A stretch of 64,000 nt of DNA from Phoronis australis (taxonomy: Eukaryota > Phoronida > Phoronidae), in contig NMRA01000001.1 of the NCBI GenBank assembly GCA_002633005.1, positions 3,102,997-3,166,996 on the forward strand. The letters are read 5' to 3'. The translations under genes and the position numbers were made by a program. Under the pieces are notes generated by a model that ran no database searches, was not told where the DNA came from, and was given only the letters and a program-made list of their open reading frames with translations. Below, piece by piece: positions 23,701-54,721 of the stretch (position 1 is the stretch's first letter; the number at the start of each line of letters is the position of its first letter).

Positions 23701-26700
23701 CTTCTTGGCTGCACACAAATATTTGTCTGATAATTTCTAAAAAATTAAAAAGTCACATGGACGGCAAAGTCAGCTCAACAGTACGCAAATCTTGTCTGAT
23801 AGGGTAGGGCAGTGCCACCTGTTGTTCGCTAGGGAAACGGAACCTCTGTGTTTTGATCTGCTCTCATTGCGTATCATAACGAACACCTTGGCCAGTACTT
23901 GATGACAATGTCACTCCAAACAGATTTAAAGTCGAGCCTTGAATTAGAGAGTGTTTAGATTAATTGATACTGAAAAATGTTCAGATAATGGCCACCACTA
24001 GCAGTCCTTTCTGTTGCTGTTTTTCTAAAATGTTCTAAATTATGTCAATCTATAAATCTATCTGACAGGCCAACATCAGAGCTAAGAGACGAGAGCAGTT
24101 CAAGATTGTACAAGAGAAACCACCTGAAGAAATCAGTGAATCCAAATTTTTCGATCCTCGTGTGAGGTAAGAAAAATGCTAAGTCTAAATTCAGTTTTTT
24201 GATGATGCTTGTTTTATGCTTACCAGTAAATAACACGTGTAGTCAATCTGTACTTTGATGTGCAGTCGTACTGTTTTTTCATTTTTTATCTGTATTTAAA
24301 ATGTTGCTTAACTTTAAATGGTGTCGACTACAAGAAGGGCTGTTGAGCGTCATTATCATATTCACACTTCAATAATACCTGACCTCATCGGCTTATTTGT
24401 ATATAAGGCCACCCAGTTGCAAAACCATGTTCCATGAACCATAATAGTCACTGAACATATAGGATGTGGAAACTTCCCTTTCATTTTTAATGCAGGTTTC
24501 AATTTATGGGCTTATGAAATATGTTTAAGAAGCCACTTGTAGCAAAATCTGGCACTGTCATTAGAATCTTCAATTTTCAAGTCTGCCTCAAAAGTCATTG
24601 ACATTTGTCGTGGTGTTTACAGTATCAAAGAGGCTGGACGCCATAAGCGTGGCTTCCGATTCCACGAGCGAGGCAAGTTCCAGGAGCTGGCGTCCAGGCT
24701 GCGCACCAAGGCACAGCTTGACAGACTGCAGAGTGAGATAGCTCAGGTGGCCAAAAGGACAGGCATAGCCTCTGCGGCAAAACTAGCCACGATACAGCCC
24801 CGGGCCGCGGCCATGGTTGGTGACGGAGAGACGCCGGACGTGGAGTGGTGGGATAGCCTAATTCTCAAGAGTGAGAGGTACGCCATGATTACGTGGGGAG
24901 GGGGGTATTAAGGAAAAGAGGGGCCTTAATAGAGTGTGGTTGGGCAGTGTTATGCTAAGTAATTATAGGTGCAAGCAGGATGTTGAGGGTGGATGAGGCA
25001 GGGAAGAATGTAGCAGTGACTGGAAACACGAGAGTTTTGCATACACGAAGGATTTTGAAGCTGTCTTGGATTTTTATAGAAAAAATGTTTTAGTAAGGAG
25101 TGCTAATCAGTATCACTACTTTTTGTCAATTTTTCCAAGTAGCTTGAGGGGTTTTGTTTTGGATTGAAATTGGACACAGGGTGGAGTAGTATTAACCATC
25201 TTTGAAATGACATCAAACCACTGCTTACGGTCTGGGAAGCGAATGGTCTGATGGGTTGGTGAATGTCAACAATCCTTCATAAGTTGGTGCATGGACATAA
25301 TGTGAGTAGATTGTGGCTGTTGCTTTTTACTCATGGTTGTTCTTTTTAGTTATGATATCCTTGATACGAGCTCTGATGGTGATAGACTGGACGTTTTAGA
25401 AGGCATCACGCACTATGTAGAACATCCCATACAGATGAGACCTCCAGGTATGTGGCTATTGGGCTGGTAGATCGGTACAAATGAGACTTCCAGGTATGTA
25501 GTTTACAGACTAGTAGATCAATACAGATGAGTCCTCCAGGTATGTGGCTATTGAGCTAGTAGGTCAGCATGGCCCATTAAAACTGCAATAAACCTGCCTT
25601 CTGTAAAAACATCACAGTGATTTAGTTCACTTACCATAAAAACTCTCAACTTGTTCCTTAGATTAGAGATTATTTTGGGATTGGGAAAAATTGACAGTTC
25701 ATTGTTGCTTTAAACCAAGCTTGGAAATTTGATTTGTTTTGACTGTTCGTTTTAAGTGTCGAGCATGGTCTCGGGCATTAGTGAACTGTCTTAAATTCCT
25801 TCTCATCTGTGTAAGGACCAAACTGACATCAGTTTTATTTGCGGTAAGTGGTGTAAATCAAAATGTTATAATAATTTGTTTCATGGAAGGCAAGTTTACC
25901 TCCTCTTCTCACACTGTCTCTTTTGTTGTACTTTATCAGTTAAATATAAAAGTAGGTTAAAATTGATTATATCCATGGGTTTTTTTTGCAAAACTGATGT
26001 GTGTTGAGGCCCTTGGCAGTGCCATCTGGGAAAATCATTGTTTTGTTTCCTGTTTTGGGGATTGCTTTACTTTTCTACTAAGCAATTTTATGAGATCATC
26101 AAGTTTGAGATAGATAGGTATCGACAGAATGTTTTCTTGGATATTTTGCAGGTGTGTGTGCAGGAAGTACATATTTTACATGCTCCTGCAGTCATTGACT
26201 TGGCTGTGGTTTTAGTTCATTTCATTTGTGAATTGTCTTCCAGCCGAACCAACGAAAAAAGCGGAAATAGCCATCATGTTGACTAAAAAAGAACGTAAGA
26301 AACTGCGGCGGCAGAACAGGCAGGAAGCACAAAAGGAACTGACAGAGAAAGTGCGTCTAGGCTTGATGCCACCCCCGGAGCCAAAAGGTAAGAAGGGTGA
26401 TAAAAACCGGTGTGGCAGGAAAAGTTATAAATGAAAATCACAGGGCTTGGAATTTTCCGCGGAAACGGGGATTTCCGCTTTTTTCAAATGTTCTGTCCGC
26501 GCATTCTATCATATTTCTGCGTAAAGAAATCGGATTCGATATAAAATTTCCGCGGCAAATTCCTTTCTTACCGCGGCGTTGAAGACGACGTTCACCTCGA
26601 AAAGCGGAAGTTGCTCTTTGTGTTTCGGAGGAACGTAAATTGTCGACATTGCCGGGGCATCTGGGATAGCGTGGTGGGATTTTCAATGGCATCTCGTGTT

Positions 26701-29700
26701 ATTGTAAACCGCGGCGACAAATACTACGGCTCTGCAGCCAAAAATGTGTGGGGGTCGGAGTGGATGGACGAGCTAAAAGGACGCAGACGCATGCTACTGA
26801 TGGTGGTAACGTTTTTTTTTTTTTTTTTTTTTGTCCTCGCGACTTCTGTCGGGGAAAGGTTCACATGGACCATTTCAAGGCTGGGTAGCGCGCATGATTT
26901 GGGCCGTAAAAGTTTCCGCGTTATTTGTCATTGGTCATTCCAAGCCCTGAAGACTTGCATTAATCGGGTTGATGCATTGTAATAGTTGTTCTGCAATAGG
27001 GTTTTTGCAAGACTTTGTTCCATCTGTCTTGTTTTTTCTCACAAATTTTGAAATATTATGCTCATTAGTATGAAGTACTTGACTCATTCACTGCCAGTGT
27101 GCAACTTCAGACGTGCCTGAATGTTAAAGTCACCTCTTGGCGACTTAGGTGCTTGTCCCTGGTTTATGTATTTTTAGCCATGCAAACGGGGTTGCTAATA
27201 GCAGTTTGTGACATCTTCAACTACTTTATGTCGGTCTTTTGTTTGGTAGAAAATATTGTTGGAAAGCGATTTTTCCTCCAAATTTAGAGCAAGTTGTTGG
27301 TGCTGATTTTTCTTGACTGCTGGGATCAAAACTAGGGCAACACGTTCAGTATTCATTGCTCTCACACACATGTGCACTGGCCATTCACAACACTTCTCAC
27401 AAAGTCATGAAATAAATACGCTTCTCGAAAGCCTTTGCAGTAAGCAGTTTACTTATTTTTGTCTGCTGTATTTAATTAAGGTCTAAAGCACTTCACAAGC
27501 CATTTAATAATTGCCTGAGAAAATAGTTCTTCTAATGTTTGGTAAGAACTAAGAAAATAGCGTAATTGTTTTTGGTGTTTGGTTTTTGTCTTGAAAATCG
27601 ATGCAATAATGCATGTCTTGTGTTTTTTCAAGAAAGACGTCTATTGATGGCAACTGAAAGGTGCAGGGATTCTTCTTCTTTGTTCCAGCATCACCTGATA
27701 CCAACCAAAATGGGTTGGGGTCATTTTCTCTTTTTTCTCAGTGTCACTTGATGGCCACTGAAATGGGCCAGGATACGTTTCTTTGGACAGTAAAGGACTC
27801 GAAAAGGAGTGGGGTGCATACCAGATCAAAATTACTGCTTCGTTTTGAAACCAGCAACACAGCATTAACTAAAACTTTTCATTTAACAAAACATTTCAAA
27901 AGTAAAAATCTAAATGAACACTTCGTGTAAATGTTCCCTGAAATGACAAAGCGGAATTTAAATTGGCATTTTATGTTCCTCTCACCTGCAGTACGAATGG
28001 CCAACTTGATGAGAGTACTGGGTACAGAGGCTGTGCAAGACCCGACCAAGGTGGAGGCTCATGTCAGGGCTCAGATGGCCAAGCGACAAAGGTTTGTATT
28101 GCCAGTACAGTGTTGTACTTTAATTGTTGAATACGTTTTTAGGAAGTGGTGCTGAACCTTGAACAAATGTCAAACAATTTTTCAAATGTCTTTAATGTTC
28201 TGGAAGATGTCAGTTCATAGAAGTCTACTTTAGATTTAGATTTCGATTGTCACAGTAAATTGCTCTTCATCTTTGTTGAAAAACTTTGAAGTCCAAGTAT
28301 GGGTAGGTGGTGGACTCTTTTCAATGGATATGTGTTATTTGAAATTCTGGTCATTTTTTCTACTGACAGGGCGCATCAAGAAGCTAACGAAGCCCGCAAA
28401 TTGACAAAAGAACAAAAACGTGACAAGAAAATGAAGAAGTTTAAAGAGGATACATCTCTGGGAGTTCACATATCGGTTTACAGGTATGGTAGATAAAGAT
28501 GCTACGTCTCCTTAAAACCGTGAATATTTGAATTTGTAGCAAGCACCACTTTTTGACTTCCTGGAGAACTGTGTGTACAAGTATAATCAGGAAAGAAACA
28601 ATTTATAAATAAAATGCGGTTTTAAAGAAAACACCACAAGTGATACACTTAAAAACAAATGTGAATTTATATAGATAACCTTAGTAATTCCAAATATTAC
28701 ACAATCATTACTTGATAGTGACATGAACAAATGGTGAAAACTGTGTCTTGTGTTACTAGGGTAACAATGATATATTACCATACTCATTTACATAAAAATA
28801 GTCTCGCAAAACGAGACTTTCGCGAGATTGTAATGGTAACTGGTTCTGAGATGGTTTCCTTCACACTAGAAGACCCGAGGTTGTTTGCATATTCAAAATT
28901 TATTGAGACATAGCATCTTTAAGTTTCATTTTTTTTTTTCACTTGGAAAAGAAAAGTGCAGGTATTATGCCTAGTTGTTACAGAATTGCATTGTCATTGT
29001 CACATTGCCAATACCTCCTTAAAAGGGAATGAAACAATTTGCGATGTTTAGTAAAAATACAGATCCAGATTCTTAGTTTTCTTGGAAATGTATATACCCC
29101 GTGTTAATTACAGTTCCCCTGGTGTGTAATTCGTATGCACGGAACTATAGACAGTGATAGAAATGGCCTGGCAAAGGGACCGCATTTTGGTTATGCATTC
29201 AATTCCATTGAGGTAATACCCCTGCTCCCTATTGAATACAAGGCTGTGCAGGTCATTGGGTTTACTCAGTGGAAGTAAATCCATTCAGTTCCATTGAGGT
29301 TAATACCCCTACTCTCTATTGAACACAAGGCTGTACAGGTCATTGGGTTTACTCAGTGGAAGTAAATAAAGAACCAAACCGAATGTAGGCCTTTTTTCGG
29401 GACATTTACATTCGCATCCTATTGCTTCACAGATGCACATCTAATAAATACTCGCCACAAAAACACTTATTATTGCAAGAAAATGTCTCTCCAAGATAAC
29501 CAGGGATCTGCATGCTTATTTAAGGTAACATCGAAAACAGTTGCTTTCCCCTTTAATATCCACCGTTGTTGAGTGTGAATGTCTTGTTTCAGAATTCGAG
29601 AATTAAGGAATCCATCAAAAAAGTTTAAAATAGAAACCAATGCGAAACAGCTGTTCATGACAGGCATCGTGGTGATCTTCAAAGACTGCAATGTTGTGGT

Positions 29701-31279
29701 GGTTGAAGGTGGTATGTACTTTACACGTCTTATTCCATGGGCTTTTGGTTTTTAGCATTTGAATATTGTAAACAGAGAGTGGTCCATCTGATGTATATAT
29801 GGAGCTTGTGCCTGTGTGTGATAAACTGTATTTATCTGTATATTAGATATCATGGAGTAATTAAGTTTCTCTATTGATTTTTGGCCATTAAAATGAGCCC
29901 GTTTTTGTTATTGGTTCGCTTGGTCCATGGTTGCACTTCACAATGAAAAATAATGATTTGGTTTTGAAATTTAATCCATTCCTTCCAATTTATCAAGCCA
30001 AAGCAGGTTGGTTAATAACATTTCAGATTTCCTCAAGGTCCAATGTCAATGACTACTTAGTAGTACTTAGTCTTAGGGAACTTATTGTTGTCACTTTGGT
30101 TTTGCAATGTCACCCTCTAAAAACATCTCAACTTTGACACAAGAGTTTGAATAGAGAAACAAATGAACAGTGTAGTGGCTGCAGATGTGTGACTTGTCAT
30201 CAATATGGCTTTGTTTCATCCAGGTCCCAAACAACAAAAGAAGTTCCGGCGTCTTATGCTGCACAGGATAAAGTGGGAAGAGGATAAAGTGTCTAAGGGA
30301 AAGGATGATGGTAAGAGGGTGCACCTGGGTCAGGGGTCATGATATGGTGAACATGGGTCAGGGGTCATGGTATGGTGAACATGGGTCAGAGGTCGTGTTA
30401 TGATGCTCATGGGTTAGGGGTCATGGTATGGGGCTCATGGGTCAGAGGTCGTGTTGTGGTGCACATGGGTCAGGGGTCATGGTATGGGGCTCATGGGTCA
30501 GAGATGCTACTTTTGCACTGTTTCATCAATAAATGAATTAGTTGTGGTCTCACAGTTTGGTGGTCACTGTCAGCAGTTTCACGTGTAGTCAGCAAAATCG
30601 ACATCATTCAAGTGGGAACCATGTTCATTTGATCTGAAATTTCTGATCACTAATCTTCTCCATTTTGAAGTAAGTCTTTATGATCATGTTTCCTTGTGTC
30701 TGGATGTAAACTGAATTTCTGTGTTCTTGTGATTGAGAATATGACTTGTACTGCAACATACTATTACACTGTCAAATTGCATTACAACGAACCCACCTGG
30801 GACTGGCAAAATTGTCGCTGCAACTGATGTTTGTTGTAACCATATCTAGTTGAATAGTAATACTACTACGGCTTTGGAACTTTGGGAGGATTGAAACATC
30901 AGAAGTGAGTGAATGTAAAACCAGCCAGCATGGTTTCTATCAGGAAAGTTCATTGAAAGAATGATTGTTACAATCACTACAATCAACCTTTCATGGTTTG
31001 CTAGAATGCTATTGTGAAAATGATCAAAAGTGTAGTTGCAGTATTGACCTTGACCTTGTAGATGACGATGACGACTCAGATGGTGATTCAGCACCCAACA
31101 ACTCATGCGTTCTTGTCTGGGAGGGCACCACACAGACCAGGTCATTCTCGGAGATCAAGTTTAAGAACTGTCCAACTGAGGTATTTGCCAGGGAACAGTT
31201 CCGCAAGGCAGGCGTGGAACAATATTGGAACCTAGCCTACAGTGGTGCCGTACTTGAACAGACAGTTGATGATGACTAA
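17704..31279 (+). CDS. PRPF3: U4/U6 small nuclear ribonucleoprotein Prp3 (complete coding region, 15 exons)
   Basis: Component of the U4/U6.U5 tri-snRNP, binding the U4/U6 duplex during spliceosome assembly in the nucleus. Exons: 17704-17845, 18106-18218, 19036-19158, 19862-19927, 21051-21259, 23217-23331, 24069-24166, 24623-24877, 25350-25447, 26244-26387, 27992-28091, 28370-28483, 29593-29711, 30224-30310, 31062-31279. All introns are GT-AG, phases agree, total 2,001 nt, 666 aa (human 683). Residues 1-80 are a PWI domain ([17 protein letters not shown]). A central charged region contains PSPGMLT and [15 protein letters not shown]. The PRP3 core includes FFDPRV, FHERGKF, VEWWDS and [12 protein letters not shown]. 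The C-terminal ferredoxin-like domain runs from KKFKIETNA to the end, including CVLVWEG. The stretch around residues 466-474 (TEAVQDPTK) is unchanged where human retinitis pigmentosa mutations fall. The acceptor 18 nt before the ATG shows that a non-coding exon lies upstream. Confidence 0.97.
21556..22478 (+). repeat. Hairpin-ended repeat family, single-unit copy (PRPF3 intron 5)
   Basis: The left end is a strong stem-loop, CCACATATTTATATGTGG inside ATTATGCG/CGCATTATG. A CG-rich segment with repeated GGCGTCCG follows, then about 800 bp with recurring CTAGTGGCA and GCCACCTAGTGGCC motifs. The same family occurs inverted at 55269-57050 (three tandem internal units) and, more diverged, at 35990-36850. 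A 27-bp piece near 22202-22256 is itself duplicated. No coding capacity; mechanism of spread unknown. Confidence 0.75.
25429..25566 (+). repeat. Three tandem copies of the PRPF3 exon 9 end and splice donor
   Basis: Three imperfect units of 45-46 bp start at 25429, 25475 and 25521. Each contains the CCAG/GTATGT junction, so the authentic donor at 25448 is followed by look-alike donors at 25494 and 25540. Only the first keeps the reading frame. Use of either of the others would add 46 or 92 nt, and the retained frame reaches a TAG within eight codons of the first donor. Confidence 0.8.
26441..26949 (+). mobile_element. hAT-like MITE, copy 2 (PRPF3 intron 10)
   Basis: A 509-bp sister of the element at 1277-1778 with the same CAGGGCTTGGAAT termini. 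It is inserted only 53 bp after the donor of PRPF3 exon 10. Flanks show no clear target duplication, so this insertion may be older or the edges altered. A poly(T) run near 26813-26831 is longer than in copy 1. Confidence 0.8.
29197..29370. repeat. Two-copy tandem duplication (about 86 bp) in PRPF3 intron 12
   Basis: A segment with TTCCATTGAGG, AATACCCCT, ACAAGGCTGT and TCATTGGGTTTACTCAGTGG is repeated head to tail with few differences. It is non-coding. Confidence 0.85.
30327..30505. repeat. 28-bp minisatellite in PRPF3 intron 14
   Basis: About six imperfect copies of a 28-bp unit beginning GGGTCAGGGGTCATGGTATG. The array starts 16 bases after the donor of exon 14 (donor at 30311). Confidence 0.85.
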
Positions 31280-32485
31280 GGGTTAGTGAATCATGGAGTG
31301 AGCGATTCTGTCAGCCAGGCCATGCGTGTACTTACTGCTGACGAAGTCTAGAGGAACGTAATGGCTGCATGGGTGTTTCCCTCAGCCTAACTGCTTGTAC
31401 AGGCCTGTTGATATTGAATTCATAGTGACAGGAGGGGGGAGGGGAATCGAGCAGCTGGTTGTAACTGTTGCCATCATTTCATGTCTGAATGTAAGGTAGT
31501 AAATGAGTGGAAATAGACAGAGGGTCTTGTCCACCACTTAATATGATATAGCGTGCATCACATTTCCCGACTATCGTCTTGTAGTGACACCTAGTATCTG
31601 CGCCTTGTGTGTGCTGTTATAATACATAACTTTTCATTATGCTTCAGTACAAGCCAAAACAAAAAATAACATGTTTCCTTGTCATAACATTCAATTCAAC
31701 CTGCAGATCGTTTAGCGTTTAATTGCGTCTGAAAATGTCACCTCACAACAGCTGTAATTACAGAGTAACTGAACACGTTGACCTTATTTCCTGTGTACAC
31801 AGTGCAATGAGAGACATGATGTTGACAACTTGGTTATCGTTATTCTTAATGATGTTTTACCAAAGTACTTAGATTTTTGATGCCATGGTGATTTCACCTC
31901 ACCTTGCAATCACTCAAAAGTTTTGTTTTTTCAACAGCTCCTAGCGGACTTGGTTTAACTCTAGTGTAAGACAGCCTCCTGTGTACAACTCTGTCCCTAA
32001 CAAAACCGGTAACCAAGTTCTGCAATACATGCACATGGTCAGTGTTGTATTTGTAAACATTTTAACGTGAATGTACATGGTTTTGCATAAACATTATAAC
32101 TAAGTTTTTTGTGTGAAAAAATATCAAGATAACCCTCCATGCCTTTCTTGTAACCAAACTATACAAGTACTTTTTGTTAGGTGTATGTTCATTCCAAATT
32201 ATTTTTGGACTCTCTCACGTAGTCTTAAGTTCATCTTTTGTTGGATTATGTTTTTAATTAGGTTGTTACTTTCTGATTGAAACAAAACAAGTCCTGGCAT
32301 TTTCATTAATAAAGATGACACCAGGAAGACATCATTAGGTTGAGAAGAGCAGTAGCGTAATGATAAGATCTCACGAGAGTATTGTAGATATGACATGAAA
32401 TGTCTAAAGGCATGCAGCCCCCCAAACCTCTGATCTCTGTCAATGTTGTATTAGAAATAAATGGAATCTTCCATGCGTAAATAAA
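31280..32485 (+). other. PRPF3: PRPF3 3' UTR
   Basis: From the stop codon to the AATAAA pair near 32456-32485 no other coding exon is seen. The region is AT-rich and ends in two close poly(A) signals, so it is read as a 1.2-kb 3' UTR. There is no direct transcript evidence. Confidence 0.55.
32456..32485 (+). terminator. Two poly(A) signals for PRPF3
   Basis: AATAAA occurs at 32456-32461 and again at 32480-32485, the first such pair downstream of the PRPF3 stop. T-rich sequence follows. Confidence 0.6.
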
Positions 32486-32500
32486 TACTAATTTGTAAAA

Positions 32501-32506
32501 TTTATT
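32501..32506 (-). terminator. Poly(A) signal for MTHFD1 (minus strand)
   Basis: TTTATT on the plus strand is AATAAA on the minus strand, 1.34 kb beyond the MTHFD1 stop. It lies 15-20 bp from the PRPF3 signals, so the two convergent transcripts probably overlap at their ends. A closer minus-strand signal was not noticed. Confidence 0.4.
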
Positions 32507-33844
32507 GTTTATCTTCTCATCTCATGGTTGCCAACATATTTAGCACGTAATCTGCAGAAATCGGTGTGTTGCAAGTGAAAACTTTACCGATTTCAAAAAT
32601 TTTCATAAAGTTTCAATCAAAAATGGTGTGATACTCTCAAAAATAACAATTTCAGTTTCAAATCGTGTTCAACTAAAAATCGACATTTATAACTCTGCTA
32701 ATCACTTCAATGTTGCAATCATCACGATTGACTTCTTTCCATGGCCCAGCAAATCTCTGTACCTTGTAATTTCCAATCCATGCCAATGTGGGCACATAGG
32801 TTCTAATGGCTAGTCAGTGAATTCCTTTTCCTGTTTTCTAAATGCAATCTAATTGGAATATCTTCCCCAGAAATTTCGCTCTTGACCTAACTTCACAAGC
32901 AGATCCCACAATGCAAAGCCAAGCAGAGTGTTTTTCAGTGGACATTCATTCACAATTGAACAATCACAAAAGGGAATATCCGACACAAATTACTTTATAC
33001 ATTCATTGGTGCTCTGGCTACATCTGATTGATCGATTTGACAGACTAGATTAGTTTCGTAATTTTCCAGAGATTTATGTCTCAACCTTTATCGACTTGGC
33101 ACTTTAAAAACTGATTTTTGAAGAAAAATAAATGCTCACTATCCATGACGTCTTAAAACTTGCAAGAAGTGATTTTTAACCCCTAAAAGTACGTACAAAA
33201 CAGAACAATCTGTTACGGTTGGCAGCCCTGTCATCCTCGTTCACAGCATGACTATCAAAAATTATGACTGCATTTAGTCAAATGTTGGAATTCTGTGCAT
33301 TGAACTCTTAACCAATGTTTCTCATGATGAGAATAATTAAACGTATGTTAATATATGTGTGGTTTCAAAACCACGACATGTAACAAAGCTACACAACTAT
33401 TCTCCATTTTCTGAAAAACTTTAAATGCAACATGCAATGTCATTTGATGACCTAAAAACTGTATTCACAGAAAGTGAACTAATACAAATTTCATTCAAAA
33501 ATTGAAAAAAGATGATCATTGTTGATACAAAACAGGTGAATCAAATTCCATCACAACTGCACAAATTATTATTGTGAACATGACATAACTGTTTCAACAG
33601 TTACAGGCCCTGGAAGCCCAAATTGTATGAACGTTATCTACTCCCCACGCCTCTAATCCGCAGCAACATGATTTAGCATGCTCATAAAACAATCGAGGAA
33701 ACCACTCCAGGTCCTAATATTTTCAAATTGTAAAACATGGAAGACAAAGCAACATTAAGCAGATACTGTTTATATACACACTACACTTTGGCAGGTACAT
33801 GTTAGTCACTAAACGTACTGATTTAAGCATGTTGAGCGCAGACA
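32507..33844 (-). other. MTHFD1: Probable MTHFD1 3' UTR and downstream DNA
   Basis: AT-rich DNA with no recognisable coding exon on either strand. It probably includes the MTHFD1 3' UTR if the signal at 32501-32506 is the one used. Confidence 0.4.
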
Positions 33845-52789
<18,945 letters not shown>

Positions 52790-53084
52790 CTACAAAAAAA
52801 ATTCAGTTTTAACAGACATAGCACGGTGTTCTTCTGAGTTCTCAAAAGCTACTGTATGCTTAAAGGGTGTCTATACGATGTCGTATCATGATTTGGTACA
52901 GAAGTAGTGAGATCTAACGAGCGAAACTCGACAGATTATCATTGACACGGTCCGTATGATCAAATTATGTTGAACAAATTGTCTCCCAGTCTTGGTACCT
53001 ATGCATGTTTCATTCCATGTATTTTAAAATGAACAACTTCTTATGGGGGTATATAATTAATTCATTGTCTATGTTACGTGTACA

Positions 53085-54721
53085 CAGTGACCACCATCTC
53101 TAGCTGACTAGAGATGGTGTAGCTCCTATAAGAGCTCCACACGCCGGAAGCTTTTCGGCTAATTATGCCTCACACTGACTAAAACATCAAAGTCACGTTG
53201 TTATAAATACCTTTTGCGCATAGAGAGACAGCTTAGGAGGTCATCGGTGAATTTAATTCCTTCCAACTCGAAAAATACTTCCGTTATCAAACTTTTTCTT
53301 CAAGCAGTCCCTCATTCAGTTCCCCAAATCAGAAACTTCCCATTTTTAACACTGCACGCGGCAGGTGGAATGACGTCATATCCCCTGGGGTGCGCAGTGT
53401 AAAAAAGGACAGTTACCGATTTTGGAAACTGAACAAAGGACTGCTCGAAGAAAAAGTTTGATAACGGGAGAATTTTTTCAAGTTGGAAGGAATTAAATAC
53501 ATCGACAGCCTCCTTATGGTGTCCCTCTACAGCTATTACGGCGTTCTCCTGTTCAGTGACTTGACCAGATGTAGAGGGTTGTGAGCCTGTGATAACATCC
53601 ATCTCCTTTCTTAACTGCCAAGCACGGTAACACATTACCTAGGTGTGCACATGCACAGTGCTATTTGGGATTGTACTTGGGGCAAGTGAATTTGTTGTTT
53701 GGGCAAGTAAAAATTTCAACTACTTAAGTGGCTTAAAAAGTTAATGTTGAGCCCTGCACATTATTCTTTGTTGCATTAGTTAACTGATCTTATGGCCTGG
53801 TCATCCATTCAGCCAAATGTAGTTCCATAGGTGGCTTATCAGCCAATTATTCACGCATGCTGACTCACAATAGAAGCCTGATAAGAGTGAAGGTGGATAA
53901 ATGTGGTGTTCCTACAATTTCTTGTGGTAGTGGATGTGTTCAGGACATGCAACTCAGCCCAGTCAGGCTAGATATGATCTTATTGGAGATTAGAGCCATT
54001 ATCGAACAAAACAGAGTTGGCCCTCCAACCACCAATGCCAGAATGGAGTTAATCAGTCGTGTAAGACATTAGCTACAGGGGTCATCTTCCCAACTTGTTG
54101 TTGGGCTAGAACAAGGTACCTAAACTACACGGTCAACGGACTCATAAACACGGGCACGGACGCATGAACACGACTCACGGACCTGCAAACACCGTCCACT
54201 GACTCACAAACACGGGAACGGACTCACAAAACACGATCCATGCACCCAAATACACGGGACACGGACTCACATTCACGAGGAAACACGGTTAACGGACCGC
54301 CAAACACGGGTCACGGACTCATCGGCTTCCTGGGTCAGCTGACATCTTCATTTTGTCCGTGACCCGTGTTTGGCGGTCCGTTAACCGTGTTTCCTCGTGA
54401 ATGTGAGTCCGTGTCCCGTGTATTTGGGTGCGTGGATCGTGTTTTTGAGTCCGTTCCCGTGTTTGTGAGTCAGTGGACGGTGTTTGCAGGTCCGTGAGTC
54501 GTGTTTATGAGTCCGTTGACCGTGTAGTTTAGGTACCTTGTAGAATCGAACAAGTTGGTAGCAACGGGAAAACACCGTAGATGAGCAAAAGGTGTTTATA
54601 ACAACGTGACTTTAATGTTTTAGAGTCAGTGTGAGGCATCATTCGCTGAAAAGCTTCCGGCGTATGAAGTTCCTATATAGGAGCTACATCGTCTCTAGTC
54701 GGCAAGAGACGGTGGTCACTG
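53085..54721. mobile_element. CAGTGACC inverted-repeat element, copy in block A
   Basis: Terminal inverted repeats of about 140 bp, starting CAGTGACCACC at 53085 and ending with its complement at 54721, flank about 1.35 kb. The outer flanks, TCTATGTTACGTGTA on the left and TCTATG...TTACGTGTA on the right, form a direct repeat, consistent with a long target duplication. The interior has a 107-codon open frame (53312-53635, minus) with no recognised family, and the palindrome at 54112-54540. No transposase was identified. Confidence 0.7.
54112..54540. mobile_element. 429-bp palindromic fold-back element with empty site
   Basis: Almost the whole element is one inverted repeat. The left arm (54112-54318) and right arm (54355-54540) match nearly base for base around a 36-bp spacer, except for one extra 20-bp unit in the left arm. 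Both arms consist of roughly 20-bp units built on ACACGG and GGACTCA. Ends are CAAGGTACC and GGTACCTTG. It is bounded by TAGAA at 54107-54111 and 54541-54545. The sister block has a single TAGAA at 58798-58802 and no insert, so this is a clean insertion with a 5-bp target duplication. There is no coding capacity. Confidence 0.9.

Noticed and set aside
53312-53635. 107-codon minus-strand open frame inside the CAGTGACC element
   Set aside because: No recognisable domain, and the sister block copy carries indels, so coding is not supported.
54113-54539. Telomere-like or centromeric satellite reading of the ACACGG-rich units
   Set aside because: The units are about 20 bp and inverted, flanked by a target duplication, and the whole block is absent from the sister copy, so it is a mobile insertion.
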